A stretch of 64,000 nucleotides of DNA. Origin: Phaeosaccion multiseriatum. Taxonomy: Eukaryota; Ochrophyta, other classes. The DNA lies in NCBI GenBank assembly GCA_965112735.1, contig OZ218951.1:2418001-2482000 (forward strand). The letters are read 5' to 3'. The notes below the pieces were generated by a model. That model was not told the origin of the DNA. It saw only the letters and a program-made list of their open reading frames with translations, and did no database searches. Shown one piece after another: positions 13,379 through 25,182 of the stretch. The position numbers and the translations under genes are program-made. Positions within the stretch are counted from its first letter, which is position 1, and each line of letters opens with the position of its first letter.

Positions 13379-13627
13379 AAGCAACAGGGTAAGCAGCAAG
13401 AGGGTGTGCCTTCCGGACCAGTACAGCAACCGCCGAGACCAAATGGGACGGCGAATGGTGAAAAGACATCCCGTAGCTCGGTGGGGGGGGGCAGGGGTGG
13501 TGCCGGCAACAGCAGCAGCAGCAGCGGTGGCAGGGGGGGCAAGTCGAGTGGCAGCAGTAGGGGAAGAGGGGGGAAAGCGAGGCCTAGGCGGGCAGTGGTC
13601 GCAGCCGAGGGAGGGGCGGGCAAGTAG
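6275..13627 (+). CDS. Giant Gln/Gly-rich low-complexity protein
   Basis: Three exons (6275-6313, 6524-6933, 7267-13627) join in phase to a 2269-residue protein. It opens with MSSPPTSITSKLP and a Ser/Thr-rich segment, then a Gly/Arg-rich region with many RGG/GRGG motifs (to about residue 940) and a C-terminal half of long polyglutamine, polyhistidine and Gly/Ser runs. Nine DPY motifs (mostly R/V/I/S-DPY-A/S/K) lie at about residues 627-940. Short islands of ordinary sequence remain, for example VWGAKVKGVDEK, SMLRRGDVKIMKRR and LLFAFAPDGRIIDADRP. RGG plus polyQ composition is typical of RNA-binding proteins in condensates or mRNP granules; that role is inference. The motif ending in IMKRR faintly recalls SUZ-type RNA-binding segments, but I would not assign the family. 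The other frames over this region are long shadows of the CAG/GGA repeats. Confidence 0.72.
12823..12972 (+). repeat. Coding minisatellite, 30/36-bp unit
   Basis: Five in-frame copies of a unit encoding GSGNGGGGV, separated by Ser or by Ala-Thr-Ser, in the Gln/Gly-rich gene. The nucleotide copies are virtually identical, which indicates recent expansion or homogenisation. Confidence 0.88.
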
Positions 13628-14553
13628 GGAGATGGGTGGCGGGGATGGGGGTGATGGGGGTGAAGGGAAGATAAGGCGACTGGGATAGAGAGTGGGAGGA
13701 AAGGAGGAAGGAGAGAGGGAGGGAGAGGGAGGGAGCCAAAGACAAGACAAAAGGAAGAGGCGAAACAAAACGTTTACTGACAGTTTTTTGCTGTTTGGGT
13801 GGGGGTGGGGTGGGGGGGGGGTGGCACGGGGGAATGTACACGCGCCTCTTTGGGGTCTTCCGGACGCGGCTTGGGAGACCCAAGCAGCGCTGGGACGGAA
13901 GGAGCACAGGGGAGGGGGGGAGGGGTTGGATACTTCTACAAAGCAACCTTATATAAATGTTTTATAAACAACAAATGAACGCACACATATTCGCTACCCT
14001 TGGCCTGTTTCCTTTATTCTCCTCTCGATAAGCAAAACAAAAAACAAAAGGATGGGGCGCAAACACCTAGGCCGTGAAAAGGGAGTTTTCGTACCCCGGT
14101 GGGAAAACGACTTTTCGCGGGCTGGCAAGGGAGGGCGGGTGGTTCAGAAACTTGAGGGTGTGGCATAAGAGGACTGTGGTGTGGTGTGGGTGGAGTGGAA
14201 GTGAGGATAGGAGTCGCTGCCCTGAAAGCAGCTAACGCGGTGAATCTTCTCCCACCCACCCGACCCGGGGGACTGGTGGACTCAGTGGGGAGATATTGGA
14301 GGGGTACCCATTGGTATCTACCGCGGGGAGATAGAGAATCGGGTGGGTTGGAGTGTGCGGGGCACCGTCAGAGGGGCGGTGCCGGGTGCGCAAAGACTCG
14401 TCCTCCTCTCTACTTCCGACTGGCTGGTGGGGGACATGTAAGTGCATTCATTTCCTTTCCATTGGGGTCCTTGACGGATGGATGGATGGACGGATGTGGC
14501 AGCGCTTCGTTACACACTGAGTGAAAATGTTCCATCAAATGCTTTGGTCGGAA
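13628..14553. other. Convergent spacer, 3' regions of two genes
   Basis: Tail-to-tail spacer between the Gln/Gly-rich gene and the DUF1749 gene. I see no further exon. The sequence contains GGGA runs (13690-13740) and a G-rich run (13795-13830), and presumably the two polyadenylation regions. Confidence 0.55.
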
Positions 14554-16594
14554 CTAACCCGACCCAATTTCGATGGCCAGGAAGCGGAGCACGCCGTCCA
14601 CAAACAGCTGTGCCGCTGCCGTCCCCTCATCACGTGTTGCTGCTGTGCTTCCCTCCCCCTCCTTCTCCTCCCGCCCCCGCTCCTTGCCGTCGGTCAGCAT
14701 CGCCCCCGTCGAGCTGAGGGCGTGATTGCCCCCCTCCAGTGGCGGCTCCAACACTACTCCTCCAGGCATGGCGTTGGCCAATCGAGTCGCCATTTCATGT
14801 TTGTCTACCCAGGCGGGCACGTACTCATCCGCCATGGAATACGCTACCAGAGTGGGTACCGTAAGATGCCCCAGCTTGCTTACAAGCTCCGCGTCCGTTA
14901 AATCGGAGGAGAAGAGGTCGTCCGCGCCATCCTTGGCGTGGAGCGAGAGATAGCGCGATGCGGTCAGGGGGAGGCGATGGCCTTGCCAAGCCGCTGGAGG
15001 CATCAAAACACCCCCCCCCCCTCCTCGTCCCCCTCCTTCTCCTTCTTCTTCTCCCCCTCCTCCTTCTCCTCCTCCACCTCCTCCTCCTCGTCCCCCTCCT
15101 CTGTCCTCTCCCTCCTCACCCGATACCAATCGCTTTGCTAATGTCACAAACTCCTTCACCTTTTCCTCCTCCATATCGTTTGCCTCGCGGTCACTCACAG
15201 GCGCCTGCCACGTTGAATGGAATCGTGCGTGTGTGGGAGTATTCAGTGTGGATGACAGGACAGGAGGAGAGGGAGACAAGGCGGGTTGACGAGGGAAGGA
15301 GGGAGGGAGGCAGGAAATGGCTGTAGCGTAACCGCTCAACACACTCAGGCGGTGCGGCACGCCTTTCTCTTTCTCCCTCCCTCCCTCCCTCCCTCTGCCC
15401 CTCTTTCCCTCTTTCCCTCCCTCCTCTCTCTCTGTACCTCCCTCCCTCCCTCCCTCCCTCCTCCCTCCCTCCCTCCCCCTCCCCTCTCCCTTCTCTGACC
15501 TGAAGAATGACCCCCTTCACCAGCGACGAAGGTTGCGGCTTCCACCCCATGTACGTGACGCTGTCCTGACACCCCGTAGAATGCCCCAGCAGCACCGCCG
15601 CCCTGCTCCCATGGCTCCTCTCCAGACAGGTAAGGAGGTCGTGAAGCTCTTGACTGTCTTCTTCTAGGCTAGACATACCGTAGCCGCCTGTGTGTGTGTA
15701 TGGGGGGGGTGGGGGTGTGTTGGGTGGGATTCACACACACACACATATGCGCCCGCATAGACGTGCGCACACACTCCCCCTCTCTACACTCGCGTGTGGT
15801 GCGTGCGTACTTTCTTCAAAATACCCAAGCCACCTAAGCGCTCTCTTCGGTATGCGCCTTTTCTTAGCACCTCTTTCGCACTCCTCATTTGCACTTGAGT
15901 ACTCATCGTACTCACCGTAGGAGCTCGAGAGCAGTGGCTGAACGAGTGTCCAGCCTGCCGCATCCAGACGCTCCGCTAAGGGCCCGAGGTAGGGGACACT
16001 GCCGGCACGGTGGGAGGTGGGGAGGGCGGAGTTGGGTGAATGGAGGATAGAGCAAGGTGAAGGGTGGTTGGAGTTAGGTGCATGGAGGGTGGAGGTGGTG
16101 AAGGGCTCAATGGCTCTACAGCAGACGAGAAGCAAAAGGCCAAAGCCTCCACAGGATGAGGGCTGCGGTATAATATAGGCCAGACACAAAAGCATGACCG
16201 CTCTTGAGAGCATCCTCTGTATTGTACGTAGATGGTCGTATCAACGCAATCACAGTCAGCAGGTCTCCTGTCCTCACCAAAGGAAGCCGTCCGAGAGGCC
16301 GCCGATGAAGACAACGTGGCGAGGGTGGGTGTTATCATCGCTGCTGCTTGCACGTCCGAACTTGAAGGCCACAAGCTTCTTAGCCTCGTTGTACAGAAAG
16401 AGCTTTCCCAAAAATCCCGTGCTCTCGGATCCCTGCATCGCTGGCCTTGCAATGAGCCCGTAGCCCTTACGAATGCATTGGGATCGGCAGCGCTTTCCTA
16501 AGGTGCTCGGCTGGACGCTCCACGTTCGTGCCACATTAGCATAGAAGCAGAGGAGCAGAAAGGGAGGGAGCGCAAAAAAGAGCAGATGGGACAT
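14554..16594 (-). CDS. DUF1749 alpha/beta hydrolase
   Basis: Four exons (16594-16278, 15998-15916, 15687-15500, 15204-14554) give 412 residues. The order of motifs matches the DUF1749 (UPF0613) hydrolases of fungi and plants: HVVFIGGLSDGF, LVQPLLSSSYGGYGM, the nucleophile elbow LLGHSTGCQD (Ser about 170), ILQAPVSDREA at the exon 3/4 joint, an Asp in AYSMADEYVP and a His in GGNHALSS, so a Ser-Asp-His triad is present. The substrate of this family is unknown. The N-terminus (FFALPPFLLLCFYANVA) is a hydrophobic signal followed by a basic Ser-rich stretch, which could be a bipartite organelle signal or a membrane anchor; if translation instead began at the internal Met of MQGSEST, the protein would be soluble. 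An acidic/Gly-rich insertion sits just after the DREA motif, where the lid begins. It is head-to-head with the next gene. Confidence 0.8.
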
Positions 16595-16727
16595 ACATCA
16601 CGCGCATGGACTGGCCATCCTGCACTTGCACTCGTCGCGATGCGATGCGTCGCAGATAAGCGTGTTGGTGGTCCATCGCCAGCCTGTAATTCTCTTCTTT
16701 CTTCTCGCACCAGTTTGCTTGCTTGGA
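16595..16727. promoter_or_regulatory. 133-bp shared upstream region of two divergent genes
   Basis: Only 133 bp separate the start codons of the leftward DUF1749 gene and the rightward mitochondrial-type gene. Both promoters must lie here or overlap the genes. I see no obvious TATA element. Confidence 0.5.
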
Positions 16728-16839
16728 ATGTTTAGGCAGGTGGGTAGGCTGGCCTGCGTCGCAAGCAGAAGGGGTACAGTACTAGCGAGGCAGGGGAGCG
16801 GCGGTAGGAGCCGCAGCTGCGGAGAGGTCGCGAATGCCC

Positions 16840-16876
<37 letters not shown>

Positions 16877-17625
16877 GATCTCACATCTACGACGCTCGCT
16901 TTCATCATCAGCAACTAAGAAACCTTCAGACGCTTCTCGGCCACCGCTGCCACCACCACCACCAGCACCCCCCAAGGGACTTCCCCACAACCCTTTTGGC
17001 GACGGAGGGAGTCCAGCCTGGGCAACCGTCGCCCTCAGTGGACTTGCCCTGGTCATGTGCTGGCAGTACGCCGTAGAGTGCATAGAGACCAGACGCCTCC
17101 GTGCGGAGCTGGACATTGCAGAGACGAAGCTTTACATCCTCAAAGCAGAGCTCCTCGGCGAGGAGTGGTCAGAGCGCGCGGCTGCTCGGCTGCTCGAAGG
17201 CTATGGGTTGCCTCGTGTGGCGGCAATCGCTGCTGCCGTGGTGGCAGCCGAAGGTCCGTGATATTTTCATTCAGTGACTTACAAATCAAGAGGAGGCACC
17301 CTATCCTTGAGTTTGTACTTATGCAGCTGGATCCTCCCCTCCCCTCCCCTCCCCTCCCCTCCCCCACTTCAATACAGCGCTACGGGAGGAGCTCCATGCC
17401 CTCGTGGAGCGGGTTAGGAAGCACGTGGAGGGAGAAACCGAGGAGGAGAGGAGGGAAAGACTGCTCCTGGAACAGCAACAGCCGAGGAGTGGAGGGAATG
17501 CCACGGAGGAGGGAGAAAGGGGCCTAGTGGATCTGGGCGAGGGGCTCGCCGCCGCAGCAGCAGCAGAAGGAGGAGGAGAAAGGAATGAGGAGGGGGGGAG
17601 AGCAGAGAAGAAGGGGGTGGACGAG

Positions 17626-17656
<31 letters not shown>

Positions 17657-17742
17657 GGGTTGGTGATACATCAGCAGCAGCAGTAGGGAAAGGAGGGGGA
17701 GGAGGAGAAAGAGCCTCACCATCACCAGGGGGGATCATGTGA
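16728..17742 (+). CDS. Putative mitochondrial single-span, coiled-coil protein
   Basis: Two exons (16728-17253 and 17378-17742) joined at a phase-1 intron with a GTCCGT donor give 296 residues. The N-terminus (MFRQVGRLACVASRRGTVLA) is Arg-rich, free of acids and amphipathic, as in mitochondrial presequences. A Ser run encoded by a CAT-type repeat and a Pro-rich linker follow. One membrane segment is clear (WATVALSGLALVMCWQYAV), then a charged helix likely to form a coiled coil (RRLRAELDIAETKLYILKAE, continuing ALREELHALVERVRKHVEGE across the splice). The C-terminal 110 residues are Gln/Glu/Ala/Gly-rich and poorly conserved in character. I do not recognise the family; a small inner-membrane assembly or tether protein is conceivable. 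The ATG at 16728 was preferred over an upstream in-frame start because it gives the cleaner presequence. Confidence 0.65.
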
Positions 17743-18457
17743 CCCCACGCGACAAGGACAAAATCGGACTACCCGACAACACAAAATCGGACTGTCCGAC
17801 AAGACTGTGTATCACTGCATACGTCCTGCGTAATCACTTGAAAGCCCTTTTGAATGTTTAATGGAAGTTGCAGAACAAAGGAACAAATGGCACCAAAGCC
17901 CAAGCCACATTCTCCCCTTTGTTTTGTCTATTACCTCTGGGCACACACACTCTCTCTCACATACACACACACCAACACGCACGCAAACGCACGCACACAC
18001 AGACACACTCACACACACACAAACACATATGCACAACCACACAACCACACACACGCACACACACGCACATATGCACACACGCACACATGCATACACACAT
18101 ACATACAGCTCGCCTCCTGCTCCTCTCGTCTCCTGTCCCCTCCCTATATATATGTATGCGTGTGTCTCTATCTACACGGAGAAGAAGGACAGGCCTGCCA
18201 CAAGACCAAGCGAACTGAGGAGTGCGAGGCGAGCAGTGGGGCTGGCGGAGAGCCGCATGCCGCTGTCATCATCGTTATCACTAGGTCCCTGTCGAGGAGA
18301 GAGAGCGAGAGACAGAGAAGAGAGAGAGAGGCAGAGAGACACCCAGACAGACAGGCGTGTATGGGCACATAGACAGAGAGAGAGAGACAACATGCGTTAA
18401 TGAGCAGCGTCGAAGCGGCAAGAAGCAGTAGAGAGATGGCCAGTTTGAGGTCGAGTT
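17743..18457. other. Convergent spacer with CA microsatellite
   Basis: Tail-to-tail spacer between the mitochondrial-type gene and the YHYH gene. It holds a long irregular CA/CACG tract (about 17941-18110) and a GA-rich tract (about 18296-18390). An open leftward frame (18168-18460) encodes a Leu-rich stretch that might look like a C-terminal membrane anchor for the YHYH protein, but it is not in phase with the last supported exon. Confidence 0.6.
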
Positions 18458-21400
18458 TCAGTTTGTTAGACGCTGCCCACCGGGGTGTGTGGTCGCTCCT
18501 GAGCGACAGGTGTGGAAACTGGATATAGAACCCGAGCAGCTCAGAGTAGCACACAAACTGAAACCGAAACTCACCGCGGTACATTCTCCGTCGTCCACAT
18601 CAAGTCCGCTGGGGTACTGCACCGAGTCCGCCGCAGTATAGCTCGACGTGAAACCGTCAACTGTGTTACTGCCGGAGCATGTGTTGAGGATGTTATCGCC
18701 ACTAAAGGAGGAGGAGGAGGCGGAGGAGGGGATGCAGCCGTTGAAGCAGGCAGGGGAGAAGGGGTAATACTCGGCGCTCGCGATGTCTGGATGGATGGCA
18801 GTGGATGGAGGAGGGGAGGGGGGGAGGGGGGGAGGGAGGAGAATGACGGTGGGCAGAGGAGGAGGAGGAGGAGGAGGAGGAGGAGGAGGAGGAGGGGAGA
18901 TGTGAGAAGATTAAAGGGGGGGGAAAAAGAATTCGAAGGGGGGCCTTGGAGCATCCTCTCGAACAACCAACAGGTTGGGAGAGCGACCGGCGGGAGCGGG
19001 CTTGGGAAGCTTGGGTAGCTTGGATACCATAGCCCCAATACTCACCAGATGGGGCTCTGCAGTCCGCGGCAGACTCGGCGTCGTGATACGTGCCCAGCAC
19101 TGCGGTGGGTGGGCGAGAGGAGCAGTTGGTTATACAGGTGTTGGTTTAGTAGGAGTCATGCGCAGTTGTCGTCCCTCCTTCCTTCACCTCTCCTCTCCCC
19201 GTCCATTGCCATCCTACTGTAATCCCTCCCATCCAGCTCCCCTCCTCCTCCTCCTCCTCCTCCTCCTCCTCCTCCTCCTCCTCCTCCTCCTCCTCCTCCT
19301 CCTCCTCCTCCTCCTCCTCCTCCTCCTCCTCCTCCTCCTCCTCCTCCTCCTCCTCCTCCTCCTCCTCCTCCTCCTCCTCCTCCTCCTCCTCCTCCTCCTC
19401 CTCCTCCTCCTCCTCCTCCTCCTCCTCCTCCTCCTCCTCCTCCTCCTCCTCCTCCTCCTCCTCCTCCTCCTCCTCCTCCTCCTCCTCCTCCTCCTCCTCC
19501 TCCTCCTCCTCCTCCTCCTCCTCCTCCTCCTCCGCCTCCTCCTCCTCCTCCTTGTCGTCCTCCGGCACTTACTGTAGTAGCGGTAGGTGAAGTTATCAAT
19601 GCTCGAGTCCTCGAAGGCGTAGCCCGTGCTGTGGTGAGGGGGGGAGGGAGGGAGGGAGGGAGGGAGGGAGGGAGGGAGGGAGGGAGGGAGGGAGGGAGGG
19701 AGGGAGGGAGGGAGGGAGGGGGGAGGAGGGAGGATAGAGGTCGGCACGTCGGGTCACCACGGAACTTCCCTCCAGCCCCTCTCCCTTTTAGTGAGCTCTT
19801 ACGCAGCCTTACGTAGGACGTACGTACCAGTCGTCTGTGCACACGTCGGTCCCGTAGGTACCGCCCGTCTCAGTGCAGGTCTGCATCATCACCCCAGAGG
19901 GGCCTCTGGGCCCGTACACCGGGAAGCTGCGGGTGGGTGGGTGGGTGGGTGGGTTGTTGGTTCAGAGGAGGGGCGGGGGGGAAGCAGGTACCGCTGCGCG
20001 TGAAGGCGAAGGCGAGAGCAAGAGGACGGGAGAGGCGTGAGTGGATGCCTGCGTGCCTGCTACCATCATGGCAGTAGACGTCTTCTCGCCTTGCCTTATC
20101 AAGACAGCATGACAGCATGACAGCACGACAGCACGACAGCATGTAAAGCGTGCTATGCTTAATGAGGGCACGGAGCGAGGGAACCAGGGCACTTTCATCA
20201 CTCCCTTTCAATGCCCCCCTTCCCCCCCCCCCCCATGAAGGCTTCAGGTCACTTCGTCTCTCTCTTACCCGTCTGTGGTATGGGTAGACAAGAGAGGAGA
20301 GAGGCGCGCAGCGAGAGCAAGGAAATGGAGTTAGGGAAAGAAACTTGAACATGTGGTGTCGCATACCTACATCATGCTTGGGTCAACAAACTGAAACTGA
20401 AACTGAAACTCGAGCTTGCTCAACCTCCACCCCCCCCCCCCCCTTCCCTGGTTCTCTTATCGTAATAGTGGTGCTCCTTACGTAAGGAAGAGCCCTTCCC
20501 CAAACCGTTACGCACCATGAGCCCAGCCAAGCTGCGGGCTGTGTGTTGTGTCCGTCTGTCCCAGCTGAGCCAGGGTGCAGCTTGGCGGAATATGGGCGTG
20601 GTAGGAGGGCTGTGGTCGCCCAAAGAGGACGGTGTTTCGCAAGCCATCAATCAAAGCAACAATCCATCAATCCGTTAATGAACGAATCAATCAAAGCAAT
20701 CCATCAATCCGTTAAAGAATGAATCAATCAAGCAAACGAGCACGGTGTAAGGAGTCAGTGAGTCGAGGGGTCAGGAAGAAGGAGGTGGGGGTAGTGGATG
20801 CGAGGATCGAGCGGGTGTGCAAGGGAGCGGCGAAAGGGCTGTCGAGCCGCAGCAGTTGGTGATACACCCGCACAGGGACCGAGAGGCGTGGTCGATCTCT
20901 CACTCTGCACAAGATGCGACGCTGCCATCTGTGAGCCCCCCCAGTGCTACCCCAGTGACTCACACTTGTGCTAGAGGAGGCGTGGCAACCACACCTGGGT
21001 GATGGTATGATTGATCAAGTCAGCCATGAGGAGTAGGCAGTGTCGGGGGCGGAGGATGAGGCCAGAAGAAGCAGAAGGAGGAGGAGAAAGGGCGAGTGAG
21101 GACGATGTGCCCCATCAACACCACACTGTGAAAGAGAGCCTCAAGGCTCTGGCCCTCTGTTGAAGCAGGAGCACAACAGAAAAAAAACTCACTCCACACT
21201 CACTCGTCGAAAGTGTTTCCCTCGTTGAAGGCTGCAGAGCTCGCATAGTCCGTCATGATGCCGTAGGAGGGACCTCCGTAGCCAGAAAAGAGCATGGCTC
21301 CGTTGTACAGTACTCCGATAGTTCCCCCTTGCTGGTGGTTGGCGAGAGCGCCAAGGCAGAGCGTAAGAGTGTGGAGCACAGAGCAAGAGTAGAGAGAAGA

Positions 21401-22514
21401 GAAGAGGAGAGCGAGAACAGGGGAGAGAAAAATGAGGTCCTTTTCGTCAACCGAATTAATTAGTCCACTTCTTTCGCCCCCTTCAATGCACTCCTACACT
21501 CACTCACGCAGCACTTGCGCACTCACGCACTCACGCACTCATGCCCTCACACACCTCGGCAAGTGATACTTGCAGAGCCTCAGTGGGATCGTACTCGGGA
21601 TTGGCGGGAACCGTGTACGTCCTGCTGCCAGCTACCGGCTGTGTTGGTGGGGGAGAGGGAGGGGAGGGGGTGAGGGGCGGGGGTGGGGGGGTTTGGGGGG
21701 TGGATTGGAGGGGAAGAGGAGAGATAACGTCCGAAGGCCAGAGGAGGAAAGCACGACATGAGTTGCTGGAGGTTAACATCAGGTTGGGACGGAAGCAGGG
21801 CAACATAGGAAGTATACCCAAGAAGAGCCCACCAAGGAAAGCGAAGGAATCTTCTGCACCCCCCCCCCCCTTGAACAGCCCGTCCCTGGCATAGTGGCAC
21901 GCACGTCCTCACCATATTTGGATTGATGTTGGTGTAGGCGTGGTTCGGGCAGTGATTGGTTGTGATCGTGCGAACGTTCCTGTGAGAGGGATGGAGACAG
22001 GGAGGGTGGCGCGAGAGGCAGAATGAAGATGAGCGGCACCGCGGACGGATTCTTAAGAGGGAGCAAGCTTAATCGGTAGTAGAGCGACAGCAGGAACGCA
22101 AAATGAGGGAAGAAAGCAGCGGTAGAGCCGTTGCAGAGGCAGCGTGAGGACGGCACCAATTCCCACGCACCCGGAGACGGTCTCCGTGTAGGAATAGCTG
22201 GTGGGGGGAGGCAGAGGAAAGGGGCATCAAGCAGCACCGCAGAGTCAGATGGGGGCTTAGAAGGAGGGAGAGTGGCGGGGCGTAAGGGTCACGACAACTT
22301 CATGTGGGATGAGGGCAAGAGACGAGGAGGGCTGGACTGAGCCTCGAAGTTGTGCAAGGAGAACGAATAAACCTTCCTGGACCGTTCATACCAGCCGCTC
22401 TAATGAGGTAGCACGCAGCCACTGCACTTACTCTGTGCCATCGGCGCTGCAGTCGGCGGAGCTCGAACTAACGCAAGCTGACAGGAGCACCACCACGCCG
22501 ACACATTTTTTCAT
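18458..22514 (-). CDS. Secreted YHYH-domain protein (YHAH variant)
   Basis: At least eleven exons (22514-22432, 22197-22171, 21979-21913, 21638-21555, 21331-21204, 20970-20904, 20609-20512, 19926-19828, 19628-19573, 19099-19046, 18786-18575 plus a tail to 18458) join in phase. The protein begins with a clear signal peptide (MKKCVGVVVLLSACVSSSSA) and follows the YHYH family closely: NVRTITTNHCPNHAY, GGTIGVLYNGAMLF, GYGGPSYGIMTDYASSA, SYHAHIPPSC (residues 154-163), LGWAHGAFPVYGPRGP, TETGGTYGTDVCTDD and SSIDNFTYRYYM. The signature is Y-H-A-H rather than Y-H-Y-H. Many Cys suggest an extracellular, disulfide-bonded protein; the family's function is unknown. The end is uncertain: a 102-nt GT-AG intron (18574-18473) is a multiple of three and has no stop, so the product is 329 or 363 residues. 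Exon 2 has only 27 nt. Confidence 0.82.
19240..19552. repeat. CTC trinucleotide array of about 310 bp
   Basis: Over 100 copies of CTC with almost no interruption, inside the intron between exons 9 and 10 of the YHYH gene (GAG in the transcript). It produces false 140-230-residue frames of poly-Glu, poly-Leu, poly-Arg and poly-Gly. A GGGA array (about 19636-19727) lies in the neighbouring intron. Confidence 0.95.
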
Positions 22515-22797
22515 CCTATTCGAGGAACTTTCCTTTTTGGGGGGGCTGAGTGAGAGGGAGGGCGAGAGAAGTTGAGGTGGCGAGCTAGAGAGAGGAAAGG
22601 GAGGGCGATAGATGTAGAGGTACGAGGCAGACGAAAATAGAGGGAGGGAGGGAGAGGTTATGAGGATATTGTTGCCCAAATGCCGAAACCCGAAACGGAA
22701 GTCCGAAGGCGGAGCCATCTGTGAATATTGGAGGTAGAGTGGAGGTAGAAGAAGCAAGTCAACGAGCTGAGCTTGATGGGAAAAAATGTTATGAGAG
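22515..22797. promoter_or_regulatory. Divergent 283-bp upstream region
   Basis: Separates the start codons of the leftward YHYH gene and the rightward methyltransferase gene. It contains GGGA/GAGAG-rich sequence and presumably both promoters. Confidence 0.45.
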
Positions 22798-23448
22798 ATG
22801 GCCCTTAAAAGCCTGCTGCAGCGGCGGTCTCGGGTCCAATGCTACTCCGTCTTCTTCCCCACGGCCGCTTCTTGCGATTTTACCAACTTGGCCCCCACAG
22901 CTCGCTTCCTGCAACCCCTTCACCCGGAAGGAGGCCTACGCCCACGGAAGCAGCAGCAGCGCAGTACTAGATGGATGGTGCACTCCTCCGCAAGGGAAGG
23001 ATTTCTCGACGCCGCCTTTTACGAGCAGGCCAGATCGAGCTTCAAGCCCGACGCCATGGCGCTTGTCTCTGGGCTCCTTCACGTACAGCAGCGGACCTTG
23101 CAGCAGCAGAGTGGTCAGTTCAACAATGGGAGAAGTGGACACAGTGACCACCACAGCAGTGCCGGCAACAGCGAGGAGAAAGGTTGCCCTGCAAATATCG
23201 TCGTCGATGTCGGTGAGTCAGCTCGGGGAATCGGAGCGTGGGTGTTTTGTGTGTGTGGGTGGATCTGGACACGAGGGAGCAGTCTAGTCACCCGTCTCAT
23301 TTCTCCCCGTCATCTCTGTCGCGCATATCCTCATGCTCAAGCGCCAACGTGCACCTTCCTTCTCCCCATCTCCAGGCTGTGGAACGGGAAAGTTCACAAG
23401 GTAGGGAACTTCGTTTTTTTATTGTTCTGTTGTTGCTGCTGTGGCTGC

Positions 23449-23482
<34 letters not shown>

Positions 23483-24362
23483 GCTGCATCACTAACCCCT
23501 TCTTGTGGGCTGCCGGTATGCCGCCGGCGGTTTGCTCAGAGCAGGCTGTTGGCGCCCTTGACGGCTGAGCTGGGGCTGCGGCTGGTGGGGGTGGAGCCTG
23601 TGGAGAGCATGAGGAGTACGTTCGAGCAAGTCATGCAGCAACAGGTGCAGGGGCAGCAACACGGGCAAGGGAAGCAGCAGCAGGAGCAGCGCCAAGGGGA
23701 GATGCAGCAGGAGGGGCAGTACGAGGAGGGGAAGGGTGGCCACAGATGGCAGCAGGGCGGGCACCCCGACGTGGCCGTCCTGGAGGGTGAGTGCATGTGC
23801 TTGTAGTGTCGTCGTAAGTCGTCCTGGAGAGTGCCTGCCGCGCATGGAGTATGCACACTATAGTAAGCAGGCAAGGAGAGCGTTCATGAGCGCTTTGCCG
23901 CAGGGAGCGTATGGGGGCACAAGGCGAGCTTTGGGGCGGACCGGTTGTAACGTATGGTAGAATGGAAAAGTGATTCGCTGGTTGGTCGGTTTCAGTGCCT
24001 TTTTGCCTCTTCATTCTAACGACGCTCCCCCCCCCCCCCCAACGCCGCCTTTCCCCGATCCTTCACGACACTCCCGCTCCCCAGGTGCAGCGGATCGGTG
24101 CGTGAGAGGGAACAGGAGGGTTATGCCGACAGAGGAGGATAAGCGCTCAGCCCACGCGGTGTTCCAAAGCTTTGCCTCTTTCGCTGCATGTGATTTACTT
24201 TCTTTGCTTCGTCCGCTGCTTTGCTTTCTCCCCCATTGTGCTCTCTGTGCCTTGTCTCGTCCCCCTCTACCCCTCCCTCCTCGCTCACTTGTCTCTATGT
24301 TCGAGTGCTGTCGCTATGCCGATGGGTGGATGGGTGCTGATGCGCACCGTTGATGCATGGCT

Positions 24363-24400
<38 letters not shown>

Positions 24401-25151
24401 CGTGTCCTCCCACCCCGACTGGACGATCAGTCTCCCCTTCCCCGACGCTTCCTGCCGAGCGATTTTCTGTGCGCAGGCCTTCCACTGGTTCGCCACCGAG
24501 AACGTTCTCCGAGAATTTTCCCGAGTGCTGATTCCCGATGGGGGCCTCTTGGTGCTTCTGTGGAACACTCGGGACCGAGACGTGCCCTGGCAGCGGCGGC
24601 TTGACGATGACATTCTCGGCCCTCTCTACGCCGCCAGTGGCACCCCGAGACAGCAGAGCTACCAGTGGAAGCGCTGTTTGGACCAAGGCAGCCACGGGGA
24701 GAGCTGCGGCGGCAGCAGCCATGGTGGTGGCGGTGCCCGCGTTTCTTTTCTCCCTCTGAAGGTGGATAAACTGTACACCAATGTTGAGAGGTGCTCGGAG
24801 CAGCAGGTGAGCTAGTGGGGCAGTGAGGCAGTGAGAGGCAGCAAGGCAGTCAGAGCGTGAGATAGTGAAATGCAGTCAGGCTGTGAGACAGTGACGCAGC
24901 GGGGATGGCCTTCAGCAGCGGCGTCCCAGGCTCGAGGAGCTTCCTTTATTGACTGACTGCTTGCGTTGACAATGCCCTTTGTGGTTCCTCCCTTGCCCCA
25001 TATGCCTGTATGATGCAGGTGGTGGATGCTGTGCAGTCCATCAGTGTGGTGTCGGCCTTGCCCCAAGCGGAGAGGGCGCAAGTCTTGGACAGGTGAGGCA
25101 GGCTGCGGCTGTTGGGAACGGGGGGCTACTTGACTCCCCTTGAGTCCCCTC

Positions 25152-25182
<31 letters not shown>

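Noticed and set aside
18168-18460. Leu-rich tail that could be a membrane anch(or) of the YHYH protein
   Set aside because: Out of phase with the last supported exon unless a poor GTACCG donor is used; composition follows from a GA repeat.
18975-19842. Open frames of 140-230 residues of poly-Leu, poly-Glu, poly-Arg or poly-Gly
   Set aside because: Shadows of the CTC intron array; the real exons here are the short YHYH exons.
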